Shown in pieces: positions 9,528-17,908 of a stretch of 46,921 bases of DNA (position 1 is the first letter of the stretch; each line of letters starts with the position of its first letter). The notes under the pieces were generated by a model. It had not been told where the DNA came from. It did not search any database and saw only the letters and a list, made by a program, of their open reading frames with translations. The DNA lies in NCBI GenBank assembly GCA_018261735.1, contig JAGTRM010000032.1, positions 1 through 46,921 of the forward strand, in the 5' to 3' direction. The stretch is from Pseudomonadota bacterium. Lineage in GTDB: Bacteria > Pseudomonadota > Gammaproteobacteria > Burkholderiales > Chitinibacteraceae. Position numbers and translations under genes: made by a program.

Positions 9528-10043
9528 ATGAACGAAAAAGCCCAAGCGGTGCGCTTGATGATCTTTGATGTCGATGGTGTGATGACCGATGGCGGATTGC
9601 ACTATTCGGATTCGGGCGAAGAGATCAAGGTCTTCAATTCGCGCGACGGCCATGGCATCAAAGTGCTCAAGGCTTCCGGCGTGAAACTGGCGATCATTAC
9701 CGGCCGCACCTCCAATGCGCTTGCTCGCCGGGCTGCCCAATTCAATGTCGACTACCTTTATCAGGGGGTGGAAGACAAGCTGGCGGTATTCAAGGGAATT
9801 CTGGCCGATGCCGGTTTGACACCAGAAGATTGTGGCTACATGGGGGATGACGTGGTGGATTTGCCGGTGATGCGCCGGGTGGCGTTTGCCGTGGCTGTTC
9901 CCGATGCGCCGGAACTGGTGCGTCAGCATGCGCATTATGTAACCGGTCTGCCGGGTGGGCGTGGCGCCGTGCGCGAGGTTTGCGATCTGATCATGCAAGC
10001 GCAAGGCACGCTGGACGCTTCGCTGGCGCCCTACCTGCTCTGA
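9528..10043 (+). CDS. kdsC: 3-deoxy-D-manno-octulosonate 8-phosphate phosphatase
   Basis: HAD-superfamily phosphatase of 171 aa that removes phosphate from Kdo-8-phosphate. The DxD nucleophile motif is FDVDGVMTDG (D14, D16), followed by the ITGRTS motif II and the GDD metal-binding loop (YMGDDVVDLPVM). There is no cap domain, as is normal for this tetrameric family. A good AGAGGAAAG ribosome site precedes the ATG. It sits 31 bp after kdsD and 7 bp before lptC. Confidence 0.96.
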   Translation: MNEKAQAVRLMIFDVDGVMTDGGLHYSDSGEEIKVFNSRDGHGIKVLKASGVKLAIITGRTSNALARRAAQFNVDYLYQGVEDKLAVFKGILADAGLTPEDCGYMGDDVVDLPVMRRVAFAVAVPDAPELVRQHAHYVTGLPGGRGAVREVCDLIMQAQGTLDASLAPYLL

Positions 10044-10050
10044 GTTGGCC

Positions 10051-10653
10051 ATGTCTTCCTGGTTGACGCGTCTGATGCCCTTGCTGCTCGCCGCCGCGCT
10101 AGGCGGCTTGGTATGGTTGTTAAACTGGGCGGTAGAGATTCCGAATGAGGCGCGCGCGCCGGCGGCGAATTTGCCTGATCTGATTGCTGAAAGGGCACGG
10201 TTGCAACGGTACGATCAGCAAGGGCTGCGGGTCACGGTACTCACCGCCAGCAGAGTCCAGCACATCCCGCAAGATGACACGATGCTGTTTGATCAGCCTT
10301 GGCTGGAGCAGACCAAGCCGGGATTGCCGAAAATAACTGTGTTTAGCGATCGAGCCAAAACCATCCAGCGCGCGTCTGAACTTTGGCTCTTTGGGCAAGT
10401 GGAAATGCGCCGTGCGGCCGATGGCAAAAATGCCGAGCTGGCGATCCATACGCGCGACATGCATGTGGATACCGAGACTCAGGTGGCTCGCTCCAGTGCG
10501 CCGGTAACGGCCGAGATGGGGCTGAACCGTGCCCGTGCGGTGGGTTTTGTTGCGGATAATAAAAATGAAACGCTGGAACTTCTTTCACAAGTGAGCATGA
10601 CCTATGTTCCCCAAAAACGTACTGATGGCGCTCGCACTAGCGTGCAGCCTTAA
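10051..10653 (+). CDS. lptC: LPS export system protein LptC
   Basis: Bitopic inner-membrane protein that accepts LPS from LptBFG and passes it to LptA. It has one N-terminal membrane helix (about 8-26) and a periplasmic beta-jellyroll domain of low conservation. Identification rests on size (200 aa), topology and its place between kdsC and lptA. The ATG at 10051 is preferred over a TTG two codons upstream. Its last 50 bp overlap lptA in another frame, longer than usual. Confidence 0.9.
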   Translation: MSSWLTRLMPLLLAAALGGLVWLLNWAVEIPNEARAPAANLPDLIAERARLQRYDQQGLRVTVLTASRVQHIPQDDTMLFDQPWLEQTKPGLPKITVFSDRAKTIQRASELWLFGQVEMRRAADGKNAELAIHTRDMHVDTETQVARSSAPVTAEMGLNRARAVGFVADNKNETLELLSQVSMTYVPQKRTDGARTSVQP

Positions 10654-11128
10654 TTTCCCCGCTTTCGCCGAACAGGCGGATCGGGAAAAGCCGATGAACA
10701 TCACGGCGGACAATTGCAATTTTGACCAGAAATCATCCAAAAGTATCTGTACCAGCAATGTGGTGGTCGTGCAGGGATCGATGACGATCCGGGCCGACCG
10801 CTTGGTGCTCAGTCAGGATGCGGACGGCAACCAGTTTGCGCAAGGGGAGGGCAAGCCCGTGCGCTTCAAGCAGAAACTCGACAAGAGCCCGGATTGGCTC
10901 GAGGCGGAATCACTACGCTTCGATTACGACAGCAAGAAAGGTTTTCTGCAGCTTTTTGACAAGGCCTGGGTGCGCAAGGGCCAGGACCTGGTTGTCGGAG
11001 ACCACATTACCTATGACCTGAATTCCGAGCTGTATCAGGCCAAGAGCAACCCGGGCGGCCGGGTGAACATTACCATCGTGCCGAAAGCCAAAGAGGCGTC
11101 ACGGCCGGACGGAAAGAGCGCACCATGA
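10604..11128 (+). CDS. lptA: LPS transport periplasmic bridge protein LptA
   Basis: Periplasmic OstA-like protein forming the bridge that carries LPS between membranes. The 174-aa precursor has a clear signal peptide ending near AFA (about residue 22), then the family core with PMNITADNC, VVVVQGSMTIRADRL and QGKPVRFKQKL-like segments. The start overlaps lptC by 50 bp and the stop shares bases with the lptB start (ATGA), so the three genes are translationally coupled. Confidence 0.95.
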   Translation: MFPKNVLMALALACSLNFPAFAEQADREKPMNITADNCNFDQKSSKSICTSNVVVVQGSMTIRADRLVLSQDADGNQFAQGEGKPVRFKQKLDKSPDWLEAESLRFDYDSKKGFLQLFDKAWVRKGQDLVVGDHITYDLNSELYQAKSNPGGRVNITIVPKAKEASRPDGKSAP

Positions 11129-11847
11129 GCCAGCTCAAGGCCGAACACCTCAACAAGCGTTACCGCAAGCGCACGGTGGTGCATGATGTCTCGCTCGAGA
11201 TCGCCAAAGGTGAGGTCGTCGGCTTGTTGGGTCCCAACGGCGCCGGCAAGACCACCAGTTTTTACATGATTCTGGGTTTGGTCCGGCTCGATGGCGGGCG
11301 TATCGAGCTCGATGGCGTGGATATCACGCGCTTGCCGATCCACCAGCGTGCCCGGCTGGGACTGGGCTACTTGCCGCAGGAAGCCTCGATTTTTCGCAAG
11401 ATGACCGTGGCGGAAAACATCCGGGCCGTGCTCGAACTGCAGGATATTGAGCGCGAAGAAATCGGCACCCGGCTGGATGAACTGCTGCATGACCTGCATA
11501 TCGGCCACCTGCGCGACAGCGACGCGCTGGCCTTGTCCGGGGGCGAACGGCGTCGGGCGGAAATTGCCCGCGCCCTGGCGGCCGATCCGCAATTTATCCT
11601 GCTCGACGAACCGTTTGCCGGTGTCGATCCCATCGCGGTGATGGATATTCAGCGTATCGTCCGCTTTCTCAAGGAACGGGGCATTGGTGTGCTGATTACC
11701 GACCACAATGTGCGGGAAACCCTGGGTATCTGCGACAGGGCCTACATTATTTCCGGTGGCGAAGTGATCGCAGCCGGCCGCCCCGATGAAATTATCAACA
11801 ACGAATGTGTGCGCAAGGTTTACCTTGGCGAACACTTCAAAATGTAA
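11125..11847 (+). CDS. lptB: LPS export ABC transporter ATP-binding protein LptB
   Basis: Cytosolic ATPase that powers LPS extraction by LptFG (not in this window). The 240-aa protein has Walker A GPNGAGKTT, Q-loop (LPQEAS), ABC signature LSGGERRR, Walker B FILLDEPF and switch histidine in TDHNVRET, all intact. Its start overlaps the lptA stop by ATGA and rpoN begins 7 bp after it. Confidence 0.97.
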   Translation: MSQLKAEHLNKRYRKRTVVHDVSLEIAKGEVVGLLGPNGAGKTTSFYMILGLVRLDGGRIELDGVDITRLPIHQRARLGLGYLPQEASIFRKMTVAENIRAVLELQDIEREEIGTRLDELLHDLHIGHLRDSDALALSGGERRRAEIARALAADPQFILLDEPFAGVDPIAVMDIQRIVRFLKERGIGVLITDHNVRETLGICDRAYIISGGEVIAAGRPDEIINNECVRKVYLGEHFKM

Positions 11848-11854
11848 GCGGTAA

Positions 11855-13258
11855 ATGAAACAGTCTCTGCAACTGCGAATAGCGCAACAGCTCAACCTGA
11901 CCCCGCAGCTTGCCCAGTCAATCAAGCTGCTGCAGCTTTCCACGCTGGATTTTCAGCAGGAGATCGAGCGTTTCCTGCTGGAAAACCCTTTGCTCGAGCG
12001 CGAGGAGGGCGGCGATGGCGAATCCGGTCCGGCAGAATCCGCGCCGGCCGAAACCGAGCGCGAATCCAGTTCCGAATCGGAACCTGAAACGGGTGAATTG
12101 CGCTGGGACGAAGTACGCGGCGGCAGCGGGCGCGGCGACGACGATGAATCCGATCCTGCGCTCAATGTGGCGCAAAGCCTGACCCTGCGTGAATACCTGA
12201 TCTCCCAGGCAGGACTGTTGCCGCTGGCGCCACGCGAACGGGCCATGCTGGAACTGTTGATCGATGCCCTCGATGACGATGGCCTGTTGACGCAATCGCT
12301 GGATGAAATCCTCGCCCAGTTGCCGCAAGACCTGCGCGAACAGCTTGAAATCGATGAGGATGACCTCACCATTGCCTTGGCCTACCTGCAGCAATTGGAG
12401 CCTCTGGGTGTCGGTGCGCGGGATCTCTCGGAAAGCCTGAGATTGCAGTTGTTGCAGCAGCCGGAGAGTGCGGCGCGGCGGCTGGCGCTGGATATCGTGC
12501 GCGACCATCTCGATTTATTGGCCACGCGTGACTACACTAGAATCAAAAGGCAGCTGCAGTGCGACGACGAATGCCTGAGGGAGGCGCAAGCATTGATCAC
12601 GGGGCTTAATCCCCGTCCCGGCGCCGATTGGTCGGCCGATTCCCCGCGTTATGTGGTTCCGGATGTCATCGTTGATTTTTACCGTGGCGCCTGGCGTGTA
12701 CGCCTGAACGACGCGGCCATGCCGAAGTTGAAAGTGAACGAAATGTATGCCCGGATCCTCCAACAGGAAACCGGCGCGGGATTGGCGACGCAATTGCAGG
12801 AAGCGCGCTGGTTGCTGAAAAGCGTCGAGCAGCGCGGCCAAACCATCCTGCGGGTGGGCCAAGCCATCGTGGAGAGGCAACGGGCGTTTTTTGAGCACGG
12901 CGAAGAAGCGATGCGCCCCCTGGTGTTGCGCGATATCGCCGAACAGTTGGGTTTGCACGAATCGACTGTGTCGCGCGTGACCACCCAGAAATTCATGCTG
13001 TCGCCGCGCGGCTTGCTGGAATTCAAGTACTTTTTTGGTAGTCATGTGGACACGGATGCGGGGGGTGAGTGTTCCGCTACAGCAATCAAAGCACTGATCC
13101 GAAAACTCGTGCAGAATGAGAACAAGAACAAGCCACTTTCGGATGGCGCCATCGGTGAAGAACTCGCTAGGCAAGGGATCGTGATTGCGCGACGAACCGT
13201 TGCTAAATACAGGGAGGCGTTGATGATTCCTCCTGTCAACCAGCGCAAAAGTCTATGA
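11855..13258 (+). CDS. rpoN: RNA polymerase sigma-54 factor
   Basis: Alternative sigma factor for -24/-12 promoters that depend on AAA+ activators. The length of 467 aa is typical. It has the Gln-rich region I (QLRIAQQLNLTPQLAQ...), an acidic region II (about 45-110), the core-binding region, the helix-turn-helix (LGLHESTVSRV) and the RpoN box ARRTVAKYRE near the C-terminus, all in order. As in many proteobacteria it stands between lptB and hpf/ptsN. Confidence 0.97.
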   Translation: MKQSLQLRIAQQLNLTPQLAQSIKLLQLSTLDFQQEIERFLLENPLLEREEGGDGESGPAESAPAETERESSSESEPETGELRWDEVRGGSGRGDDDESDPALNVAQSLTLREYLISQAGLLPLAPRERAMLELLIDALDDDGLLTQSLDEILAQLPQDLREQLEIDEDDLTIALAYLQQLEPLGVGARDLSESLRLQLLQQPESAARRLALDIVRDHLDLLATRDYTRIKRQLQCDDECLREAQALITGLNPRPGADWSADSPRYVVPDVIVDFYRGAWRVRLNDAAMPKLKVNEMYARILQQETGAGLATQLQEARWLLKSVEQRGQTILRVGQAIVERQRAFFEHGEEAMRPLVLRDIAEQLGLHESTVSRVTTQKFMLSPRGLLEFKYFFGSHVDTDAGGECSATAIKALIRKLVQNENKNKPLSDGAIGEELARQGIVIARRTVAKYREALMIPPVNQRKSL

Positions 13259-13297
13259 GTACAGAGCCCGAACGGGCCATACATAAGGAGACGTACC

Positions 13298-13621
13298 ATG
13301 AACCTCAACATTAGCGGCCATCATGTTGAAGTAACCCCGGCGATTCGCGACTATGTCATTGCCAAGCTGGAGCGTGTGACGCGCCATTTTGACAATGTGA
13401 TCGATGTGGGCGTGATCATGTCGGTGGATAAGCTGCAGCAAAAAGTTGAGGCAACCGTGCATGTGCGCGGTCGGGATATCCACGTTGAGTCGATCGATGC
13501 GGACATGTATGCGGCCATTGATCTTCTGGCCGACAAGCTGGACCGCCAGATTCTCAAGCACAAGGAGAAGATGCAGGATCATCGCAACGAGAGCATGAAG
13601 CATCAGGAAGTTGCCGAGTAA
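13298..13621 (+). CDS. hpf: Ribosome hibernation-promoting factor, short form
   Basis: Binds the 30S decoding region in stationary phase and promotes ribosome dimerisation or inactivation. The 107-aa protein has the single S30AE domain (MNLNISGHHVEVTPAIRDYV start, with EATVHVRGRDIH in the middle) and no C-terminal dimerisation domain, so it is the short enterobacterial-type form. A strong AAGGAG site precedes the ATG. It lies 39 bp after rpoN and is followed by a terminator, which probably ends the upstream operon. Confidence 0.95.
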   Translation: MNLNISGHHVEVTPAIRDYVIAKLERVTRHFDNVIDVGVIMSVDKLQQKVEATVHVRGRDIHVESIDADMYAAIDLLADKLDRQILKHKEKMQDHRNESMKHQEVAE

Positions 13622-13637
13622 GTCGGCTGGATGCAAC

Positions 13638-13669
13638 AAACGGGAACGCCGCGAGTCGTTCCCGTTTTT
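13638..13669 (+). terminator. Rho-independent terminator between hpf and ptsN
   Basis: Eleven-base stem (13638-13648 with 13657-13667) and a T-run on the plus strand. A TACAAT at 13678-13683 just after it could be the -10 of a ptsN promoter, but no good -35 is visible. Confidence 0.85.
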
Positions 13670-13712
13670 GTTTGCGCTACAATAGCCACCATTTATTTTA
13701 CTGAATCGAGCC

Positions 13713-14186
13713 ATGAGCCTGATCAACAAGATTCTTTCGCCCGGCAACGTGTTTCTGGATCTGGATGTCGGCAGCAAAAAGCGCGTGTTCGAGCATGTCG
13801 GGATTCTGTTCGAAAACAGCCACGGCATTGCTCGCAGCGTGATATTCGATAGCTTGTTTGCCCGGGAAAAACTGGGTTCAACCGGGCTGGGGCAGGGCGT
13901 GGCCATTCCGCACGGCCGGATCAAAGGGCTGAAAGAAGCGGCCGGTGCCTTTATCCGGCTCAAGGAGCCGATTCCGTTCGATGCGCCTGACGGCAAGCCG
14001 GTCTCGCTGATTTTTGTGATGTTGGCACCCGCCAATGCCACGGATCTGCACCTGCAGATTCTTTCCGAACTGGCACAGCTTTTTTCCGACAAGCAGATTC
14101 GCGACCAATTGTTCAGCGCAGCCGACGCTGCAGAGGTCTGGAAGCTGATTTCCACGTGGGAACCGTATGCCCCAGATTACCGTTAG
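13713..14186 (+). CDS. ptsN: Nitrogen-regulatory PTS EIIA component
   Basis: EIIA-Ntr, a cytosolic phosphocarrier that takes phosphate from NPr/HPr and controls potassium and nitrogen/carbon functions by binding partners. The active-site histidine is H67 in GVAIPHGRI. The length of 157 aa is normal. It has its own spacing after a terminator and overlaps hprK by 20 bp in a different frame, so ptsN-hprK-rapZ form a coupled unit. Confidence 0.96.
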   Translation: MSLINKILSPGNVFLDLDVGSKKRVFEHVGILFENSHGIARSVIFDSLFAREKLGSTGLGQGVAIPHGRIKGLKEAAGAFIRLKEPIPFDAPDGKPVSLIFVMLAPANATDLHLQILSELAQLFSDKQIRDQLFSAADAAEVWKLISTWEPYAPDYR

Positions 14187-15111
14187 ACAGCTCTTTATCG
14201 ATAACGCCGAAAAGTTGCGGCTGACTTGGGTTGCAGGGCAGTCAGGCGCCAATAATCTGTTGTCCAACGATGCCTCCGAGCAGAAGCCGCTGCTGTCGCT
14301 GGTCGGGCACTTGAACTTTGTCCACCCCAACCGTATTCAGGTACTGGGTGTGGCGGAAATTGCCTATCTGGCCGGGCTTTCCAGCGAATCGCAGCAGGAA
14401 GGCTTGCTGCGCCTGTTCGCCAACGATATGGCGGCCATGATCGTCGCCAATGGCCAGCCGGTGCCGGATGTGCTGAAGGATGCCGCCGAGCGCCATCACG
14501 TTCCTCTGCTGACTTCTCCGGAGTTGTCGCCCTACCTGATGGAAGTGCTGCGCTTCTATCTGTCCAAGGCGCTGGCGGTTTCCACCCACCTGCACGGCGT
14601 GTTTCTGGACGTGCTGGAAATGGGCGTGTTGGTGACGGGCGAATCGGCCATGGGTAAAAGTGAGCTGGCGCTGGAATTGATTTCGCGTGGTCACGGCTTG
14701 GTGGCCGATGACGTGGTCGAGGTCTACCGCACCAACCCGGAAACCCTGGAAGGGCGCTGCCCGCCGATGTTGCGCGATTTTCTGGAAGTGCGTGGGATCG
14801 GCGTGCTGAATATCCGCTCGATTTTTGGCGAAACGGCTGTCCGGCCCCGGAAAAACCTGAAACTGATCATTCACCTGGCCAAGCCTAGCGGCGAAGCACT
14901 TGCTCCGATCGACCGCCTGGAAATGCAGGCCGCCACGCAGGAAATCCTGGGCGTGCCGGTGCGCAAGCTGGTGATTCCGGTTGCGGCGGGCCGCAATCTG
15001 GCGGTGCTGGTCGAAGCCGCGGTACGTAACTACATCCTGCAGTTGCGCGGGATTGATTCGACGCGCGAATTCATCGAGCGCCACCAGAAATTCATGGAAA
15101 TGGGCGAATGA
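14167..15111 (+). CDS. hprK: HPr kinase/phosphorylase
   Basis: Phosphorylates and dephosphorylates a serine of HPr, setting PTS output. The 314-aa protein has the N-terminal domain, the P-loop GESAMGKS (158-165) and the family signature [10 protein letters not shown] (from residue 207). The presence of hprK beside ptsN is typical of betaproteobacteria. The start overlaps ptsN by 20 bp and the stop overlaps the rapZ start by ATGA. Confidence 0.96.
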   Translation: MPQITVRQLFIDNAEKLRLTWVAGQSGANNLLSNDASEQKPLLSLVGHLNFVHPNRIQVLGVAEIAYLAGLSSESQQEGLLRLFANDMAAMIVANGQPVPDVLKDAAERHHVPLLTSPELSPYLMEVLRFYLSKALAVSTHLHGVFLDVLEMGVLVTGESAMGKSELALELISRGHGLVADDVVEVYRTNPETLEGRCPPMLRDFLEVRGIGVLNIRSIFGETAVRPRKNLKLIIHLAKPSGEALAPIDRLEMQAATQEILGVPVRKLVIPVAAGRNLAVLVEAAVRNYILQLRGIDSTREFIERHQKFMEMGE

Positions 15112-15998
15112 ATTCCGGCCAGCAGGTCGTGCTGATTTCCGGCTTGTCTGGGGCCGGGAAAAGCGTGGCGCTCAAGTCGCTGGAAGACATGGGGTTTTAT
15201 TGCCTCGACAATTTGCCCGCGCCCTTGCTGACGCAGGCGGCCGCACTGCTGGGGCGGGATGGTTACCCCCGACTGGCGATCGGGGTGGATGCCCGCAATG
15301 CCTACAATCTGGCATCGCTTCCCGAGCATATCAATGAATTGCGCAGCCACGGCCGTGATGTGCGCCTGCTGTTTCTGGACGCGCAGGATGAAACGCTGAT
15401 CAAGCGTTATTCCGAGACCCGGCGCAGTCATCCGCTCTCCCGGGGCGAGTTGACGGTGAGCGAGTGTGTTCAGCTTGAGCGCTTGATGCTGGGCGAAATC
15501 CGCGAACAGGGGCTGGTGATCGATACCACCGGACTCTCCGCCAACCGGCTGCGTGCCTGGGTGCGTGATTTTGTCGCGCAGAACGGCTCCAGCCTGACAC
15601 TGATCTTCGAATCCTTCGGTTTCAAGCACGGCTTGGCGCTGGATGCCGATTTTGTGTTCGATGCGCGCTGCCTGCCCAATCCTTTCTATGATCATGCACT
15701 GCGTCCGTTGACGGGGTGCGACGGCCCCGTCAAGGATTTCCTGATCCGCCAGCCCACCGTCGGACAGTTTCTGACCCACATCCTGGGTTTTCTCGAGCAC
15801 TGGCTGCCGGAGTTCGAGCGTGACCAGCGCAGCTATGTCACCGTGGCCATCGGTTGTACCGGCGGGCAGCATCGCTCGGTGTATCTGGCCGAAGAGCTGG
15901 GCCGGCATTTCAGCCGCAACTGGCAGGTACTGGTGCGGCACCGGGAGTTATCCGAGCATCATCATGCGGAACCGGCGAGTGGCAAACCTTCCGTCTGA
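15108..15998 (+). CDS. rapZ: RNase adapter/nucleotide-binding protein RapZ (YvcJ family)
   Basis: P-loop protein which in E. coli senses glucosamine-6-phosphate and directs RNase E to the GlmZ small RNA; whether that circuit exists here is unknown. The 296-aa protein has Walker A GLSGAGKS (12-19), YCLDNLP shortly after it, and the C-terminal RNA/metabolite-binding signature [11 protein letters not shown]. The family is found beside hprK and ptsN in many genomes. Confidence 0.95.
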   Translation: MNSGQQVVLISGLSGAGKSVALKSLEDMGFYCLDNLPAPLLTQAAALLGRDGYPRLAIGVDARNAYNLASLPEHINELRSHGRDVRLLFLDAQDETLIKRYSETRRSHPLSRGELTVSECVQLERLMLGEIREQGLVIDTTGLSANRLRAWVRDFVAQNGSSLTLIFESFGFKHGLALDADFVFDARCLPNPFYDHALRPLTGCDGPVKDFLIRQPTVGQFLTHILGFLEHWLPEFERDQRSYVTVAIGCTGGQHRSVYLAEELGRHFSRNWQVLVRHRELSEHHHAEPASGKPSV

Positions 15999-16395
15999 GT
16001 GGCATGCGGCTTCGCTGCGCGACTGGCTGGTTTTGATGCGCCCCGGAGACTGGCTGACACTCTTGTTGGCTTTGCTGCTGGTAGGCGCTTTGGTTCCGCT
16101 CAGTTGGCAGCAGGAGCGCGCCGCGCGGATCCGCGTCTACCAGGATGGCAAATTGTTTGGTGAATATGATCTGGCTGCTGCGCGCCGGATAGAAACGTCC
16201 GGCCCGCTGGGGGTGACGGTGGTGGAGATCGCCGGCGGACGTGCCCGCATCGCCAAGGATCCCAGTCCGCGCCAGTATTGCGTCAAGGCTGGCTGGCTGG
16301 GCGAAGCGGGACAGACGGCGATCTGCCTACCCAACCGGACCAGTATCGAGCTCGTTGGCACCCAGCCGCGGCCCTTTGACAGCCTTTCCTACTAA
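15964..16395 (+). CDS. NusG domain II-like membrane-anchored protein
   Basis: A small protein with one membrane helix (near residues 32-48 from this start) followed by a soluble beta domain with IRVYQDGKLFGEY and a CVKAGW...CLPN pattern of the NusG-domain-II family. In other bacteria this family often neighbours Gx-type membrane proteins and flavin-linked redox genes; its job is not established. The start is uncertain: ATG 15964 (144 aa) overlaps rapZ by 35 bp, while ATG 16036 (120 aa) opens just before the membrane helix. Neither has a convincing Shine-Dalgarno. Confidence 0.75.
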   Translation: MRNRRVANLPSEWHAASLRDWLVLMRPGDWLTLLLALLLVGALVPLSWQQERAARIRVYQDGKLFGEYDLAAARRIETSGPLGVTVVEIAGGRARIAKDPSPRQYCVKAGWLGEAGQTAICLPNRTSIELVGTQPRPFDSLSY

Positions 16396-16405
16396 AGCCT
16401 GCCTC

Positions 16406-16594
16406 TTAAAGGCCGTGTTCCTGTTTGAATTGCTCCAGATCCGCCATTAAATCCTGCATTTTCTCGCTGAGCGCGGGCAGTTGGTGATAGTTGTTCCACA
16501 AGCTATCCTCTACGATATCGTGAATCTGGCCGGCAACTTCCATAATGATGCGCTTCTTTCTGGCGAGAGTTTTGGGGGTATCGTGTTCTGTCAT
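16406..16594 (-). CDS. Small helical protein, unknown
   Basis: A 62-residue protein that I do not recognise. It is charged and almost entirely helix-prone (ARKKRIIMEVAGQIHDIVE, then SEKMQDLMADLEQFKQEHG), suggesting a two-helix hairpin that may dimerise. The ATG at 16594 is supported by an AAAGGA ribosome site 8 bases upstream; a longer open frame upstream lacks such support. It is convergent with the NusG-II gene (10 bp apart) and divergent from the Gx gene, interrupting an otherwise plus-strand pair. Confidence 0.65.
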   Translation of the reverse strand: MTEHDTPKTLARKKRIIMEVAGQIHDIVEDSLWNNYHQLPALSEKMQDLMADLEQFKQEHGL

Positions 16595-16694
16595 GGCATT
16601 TTCCTTTGTTGGTGTAAGAGGAAAAGCAGAATCTATGCCGGAACAATGTGTAAATTTATCAATGAGTTGCTGATAGTCCTCCGAGCCGTTGAAT

Positions 16695-16721
16695 GACAAT
16701 AGACAATACAAACAGACAATA
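16695..16721 (+). repeat. Three direct copies of GACAATA in a divergent intergenic region
   Basis: The heptamer GACAATA occurs at 16695-16701, 16702-16708 and 16715-16721 (spacings of 7 and 13 bp), between the minus-strand 62-aa gene and the plus-strand Gx gene. It could be an operator for a divergent promoter, but no matching regulator is known to me. Confidence 0.5.
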
Positions 16722-16775
16722 CGGCATGTTTTGTCCCCTATGCGGTGTTTGCCTTGCCCGGGCGGTTGCAATGCC

Positions 16776-17303
16776 ATGACGCAAGGTCAGCACATCCAGA
16801 TTACCGCCGGTGCCGAAGACCTGCGCATTGCCCGGCTGGCGGCACTGGCCATTTTGCTGGCCGTGGCTGAAGCCGGCATTCCTTCACCGGTGCCGGGCAT
16901 TAAGCCGGGACTGGCCAATATAGTCACCTTGCTGGCGCTGGAGCGCTTGGGCTGGCGCGCTGCGGTCTGGGTTTCTCTGTTGCGGGTGTTTGGTGCCGGC
17001 CTGGCCTTGGGCGGCGTGTTCAGCCCGGGTTTTGCCATGAGCCTGACCGGTTCGCTGCTGAGCTTGCTGGTACTGGCTGCGGGATGCCACTTGCCGCGGC
17101 GCTGGTTCGGGCCGGTGACCTTGTCGATCCTGGCGGCCTTTGCGCATATCGGCGGGCAGCTGCTGCTGGCCCGGTTGTGGCTGATTCCCCATAACGGCCT
17201 GCTTTACCTGTTGCCGCTGTTTGCCTCGGCGGCATTGGTTTTTGGTCTGGTCAACGGTTTGATCACGGCCCGACTGCTGAAAGAGGAAATCAAGAAATCA
17301 TGA
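16776..17303 (+). CDS. Gx transporter family membrane protein (heptaprenyl diphosphate synthase component I-like)
   Basis: Integral membrane protein of 175 aa from ATG 16776. The hallmark near the N-terminus is PSPVPGIKPGLANIVTLLAL, followed by several hydrophobic helices, as in the family annotated as Gx transporter or heptaprenyl-diphosphate synthase component I. It resembles ECF-transporter S components in size and helix number, so it may move a small molecule; the enzyme name is probably historical. The stop shares bases with the ubiX start (ATGA), and a NusG-II gene lies just upstream, a pairing seen elsewhere. Confidence 0.85.
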   Translation: MTQGQHIQITAGAEDLRIARLAALAILLAVAEAGIPSPVPGIKPGLANIVTLLALERLGWRAAVWVSLLRVFGAGLALGGVFSPGFAMSLTGSLLSLLVLAAGCHLPRRWFGPVTLSILAAFAHIGGQLLLARLWLIPHNGLLYLLPLFASAALVFGLVNGLITARLLKEEIKKS

Positions 17304-17908
17304 AAACGATCACACTGGCCTTTACCGGCGCCTCCGGTTTGCCCTACGGCATGCGTCTGCTGGAATGCTTGCTGGCTGCCGGGTGCCGGGTGCATCTGCT
17401 TTATACGCAGGCCGCGCAGATCGTGGCGCGGCAGGAATTGAACGAAACCTGGCCGTCGCGTCCGGCGGAACTGGCGCTGCAGTTCCGCGAACGTTTCAAG
17501 CTGCAGGATGAAATGCAGTTGCAAGTGTGGGGCCAGCAGGAATGGTTTGCGCCGATGGCTTCCGGCTCCAATCCGGGCGACGGCATGGTGGTGTGCCCGT
17601 GCACGATGGGCGCGTTGGCGGCCATAGCCGGCGGGATGTCGGACAACCTGCTGGAGCGAGCGGCCGATGTGATGATCAAGGAGGGCAAGAAGCTGGTGCT
17701 GGTGCCGCGCGAAGCGCCATTTTCCGCGATCCATCTGGAGAACATGCTGAAGCTGGCACGTCTGGGCGTGGTGATTCTGCCGCCCAATCCCGGCTTTTAT
17801 CATCACCCGCAAACGCTGGCCGATCTGGTCGATTTTGTCGTGGCGCGCATTCTGGACCAGCTGGCTGTGCCGCATCAACTGATGGTGCGCTGGGGTGATC
17901 CTGGCTGA
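17300..17908 (+). CDS. ubiX: Flavin prenyltransferase UbiX
   Basis: Makes prenylated FMN, the cofactor of UbiD-type decarboxylases used in ubiquinone synthesis. The 202-aa protein has the N-terminal flavin loop FTGASG, the middle VVCPCTMGALAAIAGG segment, and LVPREAP followed by PPNPGFYHHPQT, all characteristic. It is translationally coupled to the Gx gene and ends one base before the convergent MATE gene. Confidence 0.95.
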   Translation: MKTITLAFTGASGLPYGMRLLECLLAAGCRVHLLYTQAAQIVARQELNETWPSRPAELALQFRERFKLQDEMQLQVWGQQEWFAPMASGSNPGDGMVVCPCTMGALAAIAGGMSDNLLERAADVMIKEGKKLVLVPREAPFSAIHLENMLKLARLGVVILPPNPGFYHHPQTLADLVDFVVARILDQLAVPHQLMVRWGDPG

